From positions 12,393,501 through 12,457,500 of the forward strand of contig NC_067201.1 of NCBI RefSeq assembly GCF_000699445.3: a stretch of DNA of 64,000 nt, written 5' to 3'. Position 1 is the first letter of the stretch. Every line of letters begins with the position of its first letter. Below are positions 23,735 through 34,701 of this stretch, in pieces. Source of the DNA: Schistosoma haematobium (taxonomy: Eukaryota; Platyhelminthes; Trematoda; Strigeidida; Schistosomatidae). The notes under the pieces are model-generated. The model worked only from the letters and a program-made list of their open reading frames with translations, searched no databases and was not told the DNA's origin. The translations under genes were made by a program, and so were the position numbers.

Positions 23735-23916
23735 CTTCACCGTAAATTTACCATCACTAACAACCGATTTGTGGTCACAAATATGACACTTCTCAGACCA
23801 GCGTTAAGTGGCAACCGCCAATTCATCGTCCCACTCCTCATACAAGCATAAAACCATGGAAAAATAAGTATCGTGTATTCGTGAACAATGTCAGGAAACG
23901 CACTCACATTCAAGGA
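23735..23916 (-). pseudogene. VAL relic: exon 2 tail-to-tail with VAL-C
   Basis: On the minus strand it has the intron 1 end (TTCGTGAATACACGATA context), the acceptor, and exon 2 starting EWDDELAVAT, then a stop, then RWSEKCHI. No other exons follow. Beyond 23916 the sequence changes abruptly to the CR1-like ORF1. Confidence 0.7.
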
Positions 23917-24365
23917 TTTAACTTCCAACGTAGTTCATGCCAACGTATTTGACTTAGCAAATAGCACCAGAAATACTCGTGCCCGGTTTTGTTCAGATTC
24001 GATTCTCATTTATTAGCTGAACAGTTGAAAGTATCCGAACGGCTAATCTGCGCGCTTACGAAGTTTAGAAACGCTCGAATACTCTCAGATGAGCCCACCA
24101 ACCAAAGAATTACGCAAAACAGTACCTTAAGCGAAAATAATGATGTTGAGATCATAACAAATCCCGATGATTCAGCAGCTGGACCCACTGATGCAGCTAA
24201 CCTATCTCATGTTATCCAGTACTCTGACTTACCAATGAAGAGTGCTAATTTGCCTCTTATGTCTGTAGTGACTTTTGAGAACCAATGTGTATCTAATAAC
24301 AACATTAATCCGATATTTTCCATTTTAACATTAGAAGCCCATAACCAAATACCTAATTCTAATGT
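23917..24365 (+). mobile_element. CR1-like LINE, 5' part left of the nested insertion
   Basis: ORF1 codons (23989-24355) repeat 21134-21500 with identical protein sequence for about 120 residues. It ends at CTAATTCTAATGT, the left target-site copy of the RTE insertion; the continuation resumes at 28967 (CTTAGTTCTAATGTGACAG). Confidence 0.8.
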
Positions 24366-24658
24366 TACTTACTTACTTACTTATGCTTATTACTCCTCCT
24401 GTATGTGCATTGGCCGCCAACCATCATTCTCCATCCAATCCTGTCTTTGGCAATCCTTCCCAGCTCCTTCCATTTGTAATTCATCCTTTTCATATCCGGT
24501 GTAAAGTATTCGTTTGCCTTCCTCTTTTCGGCTTCCCTTCAGGATTCCAACATAGGGCTTGCCTTGATGCAGTCTGATGATTTGCGTAATGGATGCCTTA
24601 ACCATTTCCATCGTTTTCTCCTAATCTCCACTTCAGCTGGAAGCTGGTTTGTCCTCTC

Positions 24659-25713
24659 TCACAGAAGGCTGTTGCTGATGGTATCCGGCCAATGGATTAT
24701 GAGTATCTTGCGTAGACAGCTAATTATAAATGCTTGTATCTTCTTGATGGTGGTTGTTGTAGTTCTCCAAGTTTCAGCTCCGTACAGTAGAACTGCCTTG
24801 ACGTTTCTACTGAAGATTCTTACTTTAATACTGGTCGAAAGTTGTTTTGAGTTCCATATGTTCTTCAATTGTAGGAATACTGTCCTTACTTTGCCAATCC
24901 TCGCCTTTACGTCTGCATCTGATCCTCCTTGTTCATCGATTATGCTTCCCAGGTATGTGAAGGATTCTACATCTTCCAGAGTTTCGCCATCAAGGGTGAT
25001 TGGATTGCTGTTATCCGCTTTGAATTTGAAAACCTTGGTTTTCCCTTTGTGTATACTGAAGCCTACTAATGCAGAGACTGCTGTTACACTGGCTGTCTTT
25101 ATCTTTATCTGTTCGTGTGTATGCGATAGGGGGGCAGGGTCATCTGCGAAGTCCAAATCGTCTAATTGATTCTGAGCTGTCCATCGTATTCCGTGTGTTC
25201 CTTCAGATGTCGAGGTCTTCATAATCCAGTCGACCACCAGAAGAAAGAGGAGGGGGAAGAGTGAACAGCCTTGTCTGACTCCAGTCCTTACTTGGACTGC
25301 ATCTGACAGCTGTCTTTCATGCACAACCTTGCACTGTAGTCCGTCGTATGAGTTCCGGATAATATTGACAATCTTCTCAATAACTTCGTAGTGTCGAAGA
25401 AGTTTCCATAATATCCTCCTATCTACACTGCCAAATGCCTTTTCGTAATCAACGAAGTTGGTGTATAGTGACGAGTTCCACTCAACTGATTGTTCGACGA
25501 TGATCCGTAGTGTGGCAATCGATCCTTACGGAATCCAGCCTGTCGATCTCGAAGTTGGGCGTCTACTGCATCCTTCATCCGGTTGAGCAACACTCTGTTG
25601 AAGACTTTCCCTGGTATTGACAGTAGTGTAATGCCTCTGTAGTTTTCACATTTGCTCAGGTCTCCTTTCTTTGGAATTTTTATGAGGTGTCCTTCTTTCC
25701 AGTCCATCGGCAC
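24659..25713 (-). pseudogene. RTE-A reverse transcriptase
   Basis: RT motifs appear in order: GHLIKIPKKGDLSKCENYRG, ITLLSIPGKVF, RDRQAGFRKDR, then after a frame break VRTGVRQGCSLFPLLFLLVV, the catalytic LDFADDPAPL box (Asp-Asp intact), SALVGFSIHKGKTKV and the C-terminal ESFTYLGSIID ... YGAETWRTTTTTIKKIQAF. At least two frameshifts (25320-25500) and upstream stops make it inactive as read. The strand-opposite ORF at 24564-25169 is a shadow. Confidence 0.8.
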
Positions 25714-26227
25714 TTGTTCCCTCTACCAAGTCTCCTTGAATACAAGGTGAAGCATGTTTGTAGTTACTTCGATGTCTGACTTCAGTGCGTCAGTTGGTAT
25801 GTTGCCGGGTCCTGCTTTTTTTACCCGTTCTTCATTTGTCTGATGGCCATTGTGATTTCTGTCGTTGATAGATTGAAATCTATGGGACGGTCTGTGTGCG
25901 CTGCTTCGATGTCCAGTGGATTCATTGGGGTTCAGGAGTTCCTCGAAATACTCTACCCATCAGTTCCGCCGTTGTTGAATTTCGGCTGTTGTTAATCGCT
26001 GTCTTCTTGCTCTTCCTTTCCTTGATCTTGTCTAGTGTTTCTATAGAGATCCATTCCTTATGATGATGCTACTTTAGGCCCAGAACCTCTTGACACGTTG
26101 AAGTTAATGCTTCTTTGATGCCTTTCCAGTTGTCCTCCATAGCAGTTTCTTCTTCCTTCAGTAGATCTTGTAAGGCTTGGAACCTGTTGTTGAGAACTAT
26201 CTTGAATCCATTGAGTTTGTCAGTATC

Positions 26228-27053
26228 TCAAAGGAAGGCTGTTTTGAACCATTGTATTGCTGTTTGTCCAGTTGTCCAGTTCTTTTTTAGCTTCAGTTTT
26301 AAATTGGCTACAATTAGGTGGTGATCTGAAGCTATGTCAGCTCCTCTCCTGGTTCTCACAACCTCCATTGTCCTTCGGAATTTTTTGTTGATGCAAATAT
26401 GATCTATCTGGTTCTGACCAATTTGTTGAATGCACATAGATTTGCAAATCTCTACCCATTTTCGTTTCTCTCTCTCAATCCATGTCGTCCCATGATATCT
26501 TCATATCCGGTGTTGTCTATTCCAACTTTGGCATTTAGATCTCCTATCATAATGGTGAGGCCCTTTCTTGTGCACTTCTCTATGAGTGACTGCAGCCGCT
26601 CGTAGAATTGATCTTTAATGTCGTCGTTGCTATCATTGGTGGGTGCATAACATTGGATAATATTCATTATGATCCCCCCTTCTTTGTTTTGAATAATGCT
26701 CTGTTGATTCTGGATCCGTGAGATTCCCATACTAAAAGTGCATTTCGTGCTACTTTGGACAGCATTAGAGCAACTCCCTGAGTGCGTGGAGCATTTTCCT
26801 CTTCGTGACCGGAGTATAGCAGGATCTCTCCCGTAGCTAGCCTCTTCTGTCCAGCTTGGGTCCAATGGGTTTCACTGATTCCCAGTACTGCCAAGTTGTA
26901 TCTCCTCATTTCCGTTGCTATTTGACTGATCTTCCCAGTCTCCCACATCGTTCGGACGTTCCATGTACCTATAACATTTTTTGCTCTGGTTGTTAGAAGG
27001 GGCATCGGCCTCGTGGCTTCCGAAGGAACTCGGCTTTCACCATGAAGCGCCAT
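26228..27053 (-). pseudogene. RTE-A apurinic-type endonuclease
   Basis: After a basic leader, the endonuclease begins IGTWNVRTMWETGKISQIA (conserved N of the EEP fold) and continues with LGISETHWTQAG (catalytic Glu in SETHW), VALMLSK, IIQCYAPTNDS, MIGDLNAKVG and, after a break, IDHICINKKFRRTMEVVRTR then GADIASDHHLIVANL (SDHH histidine pair). Frameshifts near 26700 and 26450 separate these blocks. Confidence 0.8.
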
Positions 27054-27203
27054 AATTCTTCTAAATGAAGACCTTCTTACTCTCAGGGCATAGTTAAAAT
27101 GTTTTCAATTAGTTTTTTAGATAAGCGTTTTTTTTAGCGAGTTAGTTTTCTACGGGATGGGGACGTTGATCCCATGCTCAACCCTCCTACTTTACCCGGG
27201 CTT

Positions 27204-28923
27204 ATTTTAATACTGTTTATTTATTTATTTATTTGAACACATAAGTATTTGTACAAGAGAGCACCAATATATATGCGCCACACAAAACAATGAGGATTCG
27301 AAAAGAAAGAAGAAAAAAAGAAGGTAAGGAGCGTAAAAAATAAAGAAAACAACAACGAAGAGATTGGTGTAAGGGAGTGTAGTAATGATAATAGTAATAA
27401 TGGGGGAACGGAAAAGTACAACCAGAAGAAATCTTTCAGTTAAGGAAGAAACAACCACTTTTTATGAAGAAAGTACAGGAAGGTTACAGCAATATCGCCA
27501 CTGGCTTCTATTCTGAGCAATATCTGATAACATCTCTAGCCACTGTGTTGCACCATCTCTCGGACCCCAACCAGGGAGTCGTGGACGACCAACACAAGCC
27601 AGTCCTTTGCAGCTTTCTTTCATACCACGACACCATGTCATATACTGACCACCTCTCCGCTTTCTCCAATCAGTCCCAGAGTTGGCAAATAATACACGAT
27701 GTGGGATTCTCTGGGACGACATTCGTAGAACATGTCCAAGCCAGCGAAGTCGGTGTTTCAAGATGTTGACACCAATTGGATTATCGTCTCTGTGTCCAAA
27801 CACACGATGCCGAACCTCTGCATTACTGACATGGTGACGCCACTGGATGTCAGCAATCCTTCGGAGACAACGATGACCAAACACAGAGTCGTCTAACATC
27901 CTCAACTCGGAGAGCCCAGGTTTCACAACCATAGAGCGAAACTGCTCTCACCGACGCGTTGTAGATACAACCTTTTACAGCTAGACTAACATCACGAAGG
28001 TGCCAAAGGTGGCCAAGATTGGCATAAGCCGCTCTGGCTTTCACTATTCGTGCATTGATCTCATCACTCACACCCCCACCAGGACTTATGCAGTTACCCA
28101 GATACACGAACTTCTCGACTACGTCTATCTGCTCATCACCCAGGGTGAGTACAGGATTGGAATCCTGCCAGTCTTGTAGAAGTACTTTGCACTTCGAAGG
28201 TGCAAAGCACATACCATACCTACGGACGTTGATTGGTGCAAGTGGTTGCAGAAAAACTGCTTCAGTACTCATATTCGGTGGTAATATACAATTTTCACCC
28301 GAACAGTGACTCAAGATCGTTTGGATAAAGTCGAATTTCCACCATAGACGAGCTGCTGTATAAGTCGAAAAAATAAGTATAGACAGAATAGGAATAAAAG
28401 AAAGTGAATAATGATGCAGTAAATAATAATAATAACAATAATAATAATAGTGTTAATAATCATCATTTGAATAATTTGATTGCTAGTTGAAGCAAGTAAA
28501 GTAGTTTCCATAATTATGGGCAGTTCATCATTTCTGTGTGGACTGTGATACTGCCCAGGTGCCCGGATTGAAGAAAGTGGTTATTTTAGGGGCCACACTC
28601 CGAGCCTTTGACCTAAAGGTCTAATCCACAAGGCAGTGAAGCATCGTAAGGAGATCCACTCCTATGGTAGCCGGTGACCAACGATTGGTTCATACGCCAT
28701 TTGTTCCCGCAGGATGCTGGTGCCCATATGCACCATTGATTTGGGATCCGGCTAAAGCGCCGGACATTCGCTTTTCTTCCTCTCATTTTCGTAAATCATA
28801 CGCCTGCCACGAGAAGGCAGTGAGTAGGACTTCCCTGGCAAAGGTTGTATACGCGTGGCCGTGTAAAAATATTTTGAGAACGAGGGCGAACCCATCCCGC
28901 TCTCGGCCATACCAGGGCATTTG
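27204..28923 (-). mobile_element. RTE-B: second LINE inserted in the RTE-A 5' UTR
   Basis: A 7 bp target-site duplication, AAGCCCG on the minus strand, occurs at 28930-28924 and 27203-27197. The insert begins GCAAATGCCCTGG (minus), has a GC-rich 5' region down to about 28540, an (ATT/AAT)-rich patch, the RT C-terminus, and a 3' tail of AAAT repeats (27235-27215). The endonuclease and most of RT are missing, so it is internally deleted. Confidence 0.75.
27462..28314 (-). pseudogene. RTE-B RT C-terminal region
   Basis: One frame (28314-27850) reads MCFAPSKCKVLLQDW, VVEKFVYLGNCISPGG, DEINARIVKARAAYANLG and SLYGCETWALRVEDVRRL, the thumb and tail region of LINE RTs. A frame change near 27890 leads to VFGHRCLRRIADIQWRHHVS and LRWLGHVLRMSSQRIPHRVL then RGMKESCKGLACVGRPRLPG. 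The polymerase catalytic box lies in the deleted part. Confidence 0.75.
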
Positions 28924-28966
28924 CGGGCTTGGGACTGGCAGTAACTTTAAAAGAGCTGCAGGCGGA

Positions 28967-29495
28967 GCTTAGTTCTAATGTGACAGCTCGTAAAAACACT
29001 GTCAAGATTAAAAAGTTTATGACACGTAAGAAGAATGTGTGTACAGAACCTTCTGGTCCTATACCCAATAACAAAAATATTACAATTGCTCTACTAAATA
29101 AAAAAAGTATACTTCATGACACCATAATTTACCATACTCATCTTTGGGGAGGCTATCAGAACACAATTCATTCAAATGTCTCACACGACGGCCACTTCAA
29201 TTATGGTTTAAGCAGGCCTAATATTAGACAGATCACAGTGAACGAACGTGCCATACGTCAACCCTCAAACGTTTTAAACAACAAACCTGTAAGACGAAAT
29301 GTTTCTCAACAATTTCCGTCTGGGCAAGGTGGAATACTAGGTTACGCACCATCAACCCAACCCCAACTAGCAGGTGCTTGTCTTAACTGTCCGCCTGGTC
29401 AAGTTCAACAAATTAATTCACTTTATCAAAATAATGATCTTTGGGCCTTCAGAAATCTTTGGTCTTACTTGCGCTACAGTTTGCTCAAGCGATAG
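28967..29495 (+). pseudogene. CR1-like ORF1, C-terminal part
   Basis: The frame continues ORF1 with KNVCTEPSGPIPNNKNITIA and YGLSRPNIRQITV and then adds a C-terminal stretch absent from the 21134 copy (SGQGGILGYAPSTQPQLAG, CLNCPPGQVQQINSLY). The last 120 bases overlap the start of the ORF2 frame. The protein is cut off from its N-terminus by the 4.6 kb insertion. Confidence 0.65.
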
Positions 29496-30333
29496 CCCAT
29501 ATGATCAGTCAAACATAACAAACCACAGTCTATGCAAATCTAAACTACACAACATCAATAGGGAAGCTCTTGGTTTTTTCACACTCCATACCTCCTTTTT
29601 AAACTTATTGCTTATCAATGCACGTTCACTTCTGAACAAAATTTCAGCCTTGAGGACAGTATCTTTTCTAACCAAGCCTTCTTTCATACTTATCAGTGAA
29701 ACATGGTGCTCTCAAGCGGTATCTGATGCAGAATTAAATATCCAGAACTATCGACTCTATCGCTGTGACGGAGAAACTAAGCGAGGAGGTGGGTGTGTTA
29801 TGGATGCTTCGGGTACCCTAACAAATAATAAATTTGAAGATGGTGTCCTGAATAGTTTACCAGAATCAGTCTGGATATCAGTCAGCACCCTGAATCATAG
29901 TCTACTCGTTGGATGTATTTACAGAGCTCCTGATAGTTCGAATAATGAGAATGATCTTATTATCAATGCGTTCACACATGTATCTGCTCTAAACTTTAAT
30001 GCTAAGGTTATCACTGGGGATTTCAATTATCCTGGGATTAACTGGAATACCGGTAGTCGTCCGTCATGTAATGATGAGTTCTCGGCAACCATTACCATGC
30101 GCTACTGTTCACAGTGGGTTCTTACGCCAACAAGGGGTGATAGTATACTCGACCTAGTATTTAGTAGATATGTTATCCCACTATCTGTGAAAGTACACGA
30201 TGAACTTGAAAGCAGTAACCATAAGATAGTAGTTTGCGCTCTCACTATCTATCCCTCTTATAATCGAATCATTAAAAAGCCTGCCAATATAGAGACTATA
30301 AACATGCTGACTGGGACCTTCCGGATTCCTTGA
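29374..30333 (+). pseudogene. CR1-like ORF2 endonuclease domain
   Basis: The 320-codon open frame has the apurinic-endonuclease order LLLINARSLLNKISAL, FILISETWCSQAVSD (Glu), GCIYRAPDSSNN, AKVITGDFNYPGINW (GDFN), ILDLVFSR and ELESSNHKIVVCAL (SNH near the expected SDH, Asp changed to Asn). It ends in a stop at 30331-30333, with the next frame continuing. The altered SDH motif suggests loss of endonuclease activity. Confidence 0.7.
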
Positions 30334-32473
30334 TTAAACTTTTAGACTGGGATAACTTTCTTTCATGTAATAGTCTCATAGATGCTTCGGACGAATTCTA
30401 TCTGATCGTTGATGTTTTGCTAGATTCTTGTGTACCTCTTAAAATGTACAGGTTTAGTAAACCTTACGAGTTATATATACGAGCTAAATATCGCAATAAA
30501 CTAAGACGCCTACAGAATCGTTATTTCAAGTCAAACGACTTCACGGTAGTTGCACAAATAACAATAACTTTCAATCAAATTAAGGAGAAACATAGGTTAA
30601 AAGTCATTAATGAGGAGATACTAGCACTTAATACTAGCTCGAAAGTACATGACCTAATTCTCCCTTTCAATAAACGCGCTACAGCAACTCAGAATGTTGA
30701 ATTACCATGCATCCTGCATAATAGTGTAGTGACCTACTTTTACTAAGAGAATGAGAATGATTTAATGGCTCGTTTGTTTAACTGTGCTAAAGACAGCCAT
30801 TATCTTTCCATTGATTGTGACCTTGCACGGGTTCGGTTACTCTCAGTAACCACGCTTGTACTCCTTTGGCACGATCTCGGTATTCTTTCGATACTACGGG
30901 ATCTCCAACAAACACATCTCGACTAGAGCCATCAACTGCCTTCTGAAATTCGGCTTATGTGGGATTTCACCGGTTAACTGGCACGTAGTCTTCTTGTGGT
31001 GGTGTTCGTAGTCAACCGCGACTCGACTCTAAAGCTGTTTGTTCTCTCTGTGGAATCAGGTTCTTACCCATACTGTTGAAAAACCGCGTACATCATATGA
31101 CGTTACAAATCTGGAGATAAGACTGACATGAACAATTATCGGCCGATAAATATTACCCCAGTTATCTCCAGGATTATGGAAGAAATTATAAGTGATGAAC
31201 TTTCCAACTATTTACTCGCCAGGAAATTTATCAGTGATATTCAATATGGATTTCTTAAAAATCGATCTTGCATGACATGTCATTTTGACTTCTTTAATTT
31301 AGTCTCCTCTCTACGTAGCCAAGGATATCTAGTCTCAGTGTCATATCTGGACATTTCTAAAGCCTTCGATATGCTTAGCCGCCAACTTCTTATAGATAAC
31401 CTCGCATCTTATGTGGTTCAAAAGTCTTTGCTTGCTTAGTTTGATTTCTCTCTCAGCAGTCTACATCAAATAGTTAAAATTAGCTCTTCATTGTCTAACG
31501 CTGTCCCTGTTAGAAGTGGTGTAATACAAGGTGGTGTCGTAGGCCCTTTGCTCTTTCGAGTGTTTATCAATGATATTTGTGTGGATAAGCCCCTTCTATA
31601 TGCAGATAATCTAAAAGTAGTATATTCATTTTCTCCACATGAGCTGAAAAATGTGCAAAATTGCATCAGCATGAAGCTTAACAAGGTAGCACAGAGGTGC
31701 TCAAAACGGCAGCTGGAGCTTAATACAGCTAAATGTGGATGGATATGCTTCGGCGATGCATTACTCAATTTAGATCTTACCACAAATGGTGAAGTGTTAT
31801 CTGGGTTACATACAACAGTAGACTTAAGTATTCCTTCGACCTGTCGTTTACAAGACAGATGTTGAAAGGGACTTCCAAGTCTCAGCGTCTTGTAGGTCAC
31901 GTAACTCGAAACCTTCATAACAATGAGTCACGTGTTTTAGTGTACAAAGTTTGTGTTCGACCATTCCCAGAATACTGCATGTTGATTCAGAGCACTGCGC
32001 GCATAAATGATAAATTAAGGCTGGAATCAGTAGAGAGACGATTTACACTTCGTATTCTTGGGGCTCACTGTACCTTGACTTTTAATTCTAGATGTAATAA
32101 ACTTGGGTTAGACCGTTTATGGACGATTATACTCAAACTGAATCTTGTCGTTTTCTTCAAAATACTTAATAAACTATCCCTTACATCCAACCACGTGATT
32201 CAATATGCAGAAACTTCTCATCATGACATCCGTAATTTCTTGTCACTGGTGAAACAAACTTATTCTAAATCATCTTCCCATATGAATTTCTTCACCTTTA
32301 AATTTTCTGGACCCTGGAATAATCTACGACAATCTATCTGTACGATAAAATCGCTCCTATTATTTAATCGGTGCATTGATGCATACTGCTCCTCTGAAAA
32401 TACATTGAATGTTCTAGCACCTGTGAGTGTATCTTATTCCACAGGTGAGATTATAGGAACTTTAAATGTTTAG
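30330..32473 (+). pseudogene. CR1-like ORF2 reverse transcriptase, inactivated
   Basis: Pieces in order: a linker (30330-30724), then after the solo LTR MNNYRPINITPVISRIMEEI, QYGFLKNRSCMTCHFDF, SYLDISKAFDMLSRQLLIDN (first catalytic Asp), a frame break near 31440, VRSGVIQGGVVGPLLFRVFI, then LLYADNLKVVYSF. The catalytic YADD is YADN here. A further frame (31859-32473) carries the C-terminal ESVERRFTLRILGAH region and ends in TAG. Two frame breaks, the LTR insertion and the active-site change all inactivate it. Confidence 0.75.
30725..31040 (+). mobile_element. Solo LTR, Boudicca-like, inside the LINE RT
   Basis: It starts TGTAGTGACCTACTTTTA and matches, in the same orientation, the reverse complement of the LTR at 59419-59775 through shared blocks such as CTGTGCTAA..AGCCAT, TTGTACTCCTTTGGCACGAT and ACTCGACTC near its end. 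It is clearly older than the other copies. The right edge is approximate. Confidence 0.7.
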
Positions 32474-32972
32474 CCACTTTTATTAGTGGATTCTGTAAGT
32501 AAAACCACTTACCTGCTGTCACCGGCAATCTTAACTAATTTGAACAATATCTAGCATCAACAATATATCACTGTGTCACATGACACATGTATTTTGGTAG
32601 ACCTGATTGACGTATTTTGGTAATTACTGCCTTGTTGTTCCATGCTCTCTGTTTTCGTTTTCATTTCTCTAGTTGTAGATAATTATCATTAGTTCGATCT
32701 GCCACACGAAATGACCTTAACTACTCCGTTCATAAATCAACAGGCTATTCATTTAAGAAAAATTAAAAGTTCCGGGGTTATTAATTGGGTCGTCAAAATA
32801 CATGTACTACCTAAAGAATTACTGAACTAGTATACTTAAAACTATCTTATATCTTTGTTTGTTCACTACATCTGATGTTACTATTTATATGAAATTGAAC
32901 ATGCCTGCAAGCTGGCACGAATTCTCTTATTATTATTTTCAGAATGCATGTATATATATATATATATTACTG
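32474..32972. other. 3' flank of the LINE and AT-rich spacer
   Basis: Probably LINE 3' UTR grading into unassigned AT-rich DNA. A (TA)n run lies at 32950-32967. No gene identified. Confidence 0.3.
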
Positions 32973-33150
32973 CATAGCATTTGCTTCTCGAAAGCTGTCT
33001 TCGAATTAAACGCAGGGGAGGACCAACTTACGAGCTTTGAGAATACCGAAGCAAGTGTGGAGAGGGGAAGTAATACCAGCAGATTAAATACGAGAGCCTC
33101 TTGTAAGTTTGTGAGTGTTGGTGAATTTATGGTATACGTGTAATGGTGGT
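32973..33150 (+). pseudogene. VAL relic: exon 1 joined to exon 2 remnant, tail-to-tail with VAL-E
   Basis: Sequence matching VAL exon 1 (AGCTGTCTTCGAATTAAACG through GAGAATACCGAAGCAAGTGT and CCTCTTGTAAG) has lost the ATG and several segments. It jumps after eight intron bases to GAGTGTTGGTGAATTTATGG, the middle of exon 2. The same exon 2 remnant is seen at 1087-1112. Confidence 0.7.
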
Positions 33151-33392
33151 TTCCCAAGTAGGAAAATGGATTTTAATACGACAATGATATGTTGTGATCT
33201 CTTTGTTAAGTACCGTTGTAGATCATAATGAGGTTTAGTTGACGTGCTTAACTCCACAATACTATATTCGTGTGGTCTTCTATCAACACTTAATAAACTA
33301 CAAGTACACAGTCCACAACTGCAATCACATGCCACTGTAGTCACTTTTTTGGATGTTCAAGACTGTGCAAAATGAAACAATGTGCAGCATCA

Positions 33393-33398
33393 TTTATT
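33393..33398 (-). promoter_or_regulatory. Poly(A) signal of VAL-E
   Basis: AATAAA on the minus strand about 85 nt after the stop codon. Confidence 0.55.
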
Positions 33399-33482
33399 TG
33401 AACTCATTAGCACTGATTTCATTGTCAATAAACATAACAAAACAACTGATCTGATGCTTCACTTCTCTTCCACTTCCTCCTT

Positions 33483-34658
33483 CTACTTCCTCGTCCCCTC
33501 CACCTTATTCGGAATTTTGCATCTTCCGTTTGTTCCGTCAGTGTACGGTTGACCATTTCTCACCCTGAAATAGAAACAATAGGAACTGAGAAATGTAGTG
33601 GCTAGCCGTCGTTCACATGCACACACGTTCTACTCACAATAATGTTCCTGGATGCGAGAGAGAATTCTGTGCGAAAGCGAGAAAAGTGTCGAATATCCAC
33701 ATTTGAAATACGTGGTAGACTTAGGGAACAAACTGAATATAGACATGAAGTGAATCACACTGAAGCACACTGATAAAAACACATCATCGGAATGCTTTGA
33801 AACCACCAAAGTTCAATGTAAAACAAATCATAAAATCGGAATTATGCTTAAGTATGTGATGGAACACTATGTGCATTGACGGATGGAAATTATGAAGACT
33901 TACGCAGGTGAGTAGAAACAGACAATAAACATTTCATTTGGATTTACAAAGCTGCTACATTTGGTATAGCCACATCCTACGTAGGCCGTGTCTGATTGAA
34001 CTACCTAGATGTATTTGAGAGAAATGAAGTGATGAAACTTCGTTCAGTGATTGATAATGAAGTTTGACAGTTCGTTCAGTCACACAATTTGTGTATTCAC
34101 ATACCTGCTTGTAACTGTCACATTGATGCGGTGGCTCACAGTGGTCTGATTTGTGATCATAGTGGTCCGATTCTTTCATCCAATAAGTAACAGCTCTACA
34201 ATAAGCACAATCAAAGCAATCTTACAATCGGGAAACCTACCCTGCCAACTCGGATTGAACAGCGATGTTTCGACCCACGGAGTCAAATTTACCAACTTTT
34301 CCGGTCGGTTCCTTGTCATGAACATCACATTTTTGGGACCAGCGTTGAGCCGCCGCCTCCAATTCATCGTCCCACTCCTCATACAAGAATAAAAATCATA
34401 GAAAAATAATTATCGTATATTCGTGAACAATGTCAGGAAACGCGCTCAGATTCAAGTCCGATGCGCAAGGCTTTCACATCATCTCAAACTTACAAGAGGC
34501 TGTAATAATTCCTCCGCTGGCACTATGCCCGTTTCCCCACACTTGCTTCGGTATTCTCGATGTTCATTGTGTACTTTCAGCATGAGTTGCGCCTCCTGTG
34601 CGTCCAATCCGAAGACAGCTTCCACGAAGCAAACGGCAAGTAGTAGTGTGGGCACCAT
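33483..34658 (-). CDS. VAL: VAL-E: venom allergen-like secreted CAP protein, mosaic of A- and C-type sequence
   Basis: Exons are 34658-34494, 34377-34241, 34195-34105, 34004-33904 and 33564-33483 (165, 137, 91, 101 and 82 nt), encoding 191 residues with no stop. Exon 1 is identical in protein to VAL-C. Exon 2 starts like VAL-C (EAAAQRWSQKCD) but from VHDK onward follows VAL-A (GKVG, IAVQSELAG). Exon 3 equals VAL-A, exon 4 is closest to VAL-A (VVQSDTAYVGCGYTKCSSF), and exon 5 equals VAL-C. All CAP landmarks and eight mature cysteines are kept. The upstream ATG at the TATA box is cut off by a stop, as in VAL-C. Confidence 0.9.
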
Positions 34659-34693
34659 TCTCTGGTATCTAGTTTAAGTCGAAGACGCAGTCA

Positions 34694-34701
34694 TATTTAT
34701 A
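34694..34701 (-). promoter_or_regulatory. TATA box of VAL-E
   Basis: TATAAATA on the minus strand, 36 nt before the start codon. Confidence 0.6.

Larger units (their letters stand above)
24366..28966 (-). mobile_element. RTE-A: RTE-clade LINE nested in the CR1-like element
   Basis: Minus strand, from 28966 (5') to a 3' tail of TAAG repeats at 24384-24366. Imperfect target-site duplications of about 14 bp flank it (24352-24365 and 28967-28981, 12 of 14 matching). Its 5' UTR (CTGCCAGTCCCAAGCCCG) is itself split by RTE-B at 27204-28923. Coding parts are endonuclease (27053 to about 26228) and RT (25713 to 24659). A second, truncated member of the family is at 57296-57957. Confidence 0.8.
28967..32473 (+). 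mobile_element. CR1-like LINE, 3' part: end of ORF1 and ORF2
   Basis: This is the continuation of 23917-24365 after the nested RTE insertion. It contains the ORF1 end (28967-29495), endonuclease (29374-30333) and RT (30330-32473), with the RT interrupted by a solo LTR (30725-31040). It resembles schistosome SR1/Perere-type CR1 elements in layout; the exact family was not determined. Its 3' limit beyond 32473 is unclear. Confidence 0.75.

Noticed and set aside
24564..25169. 201-codon plus-strand ORF
   Set aside because: It is antisense to the RTE-A reverse transcriptase, whose motifs and FADD box are on the minus strand.
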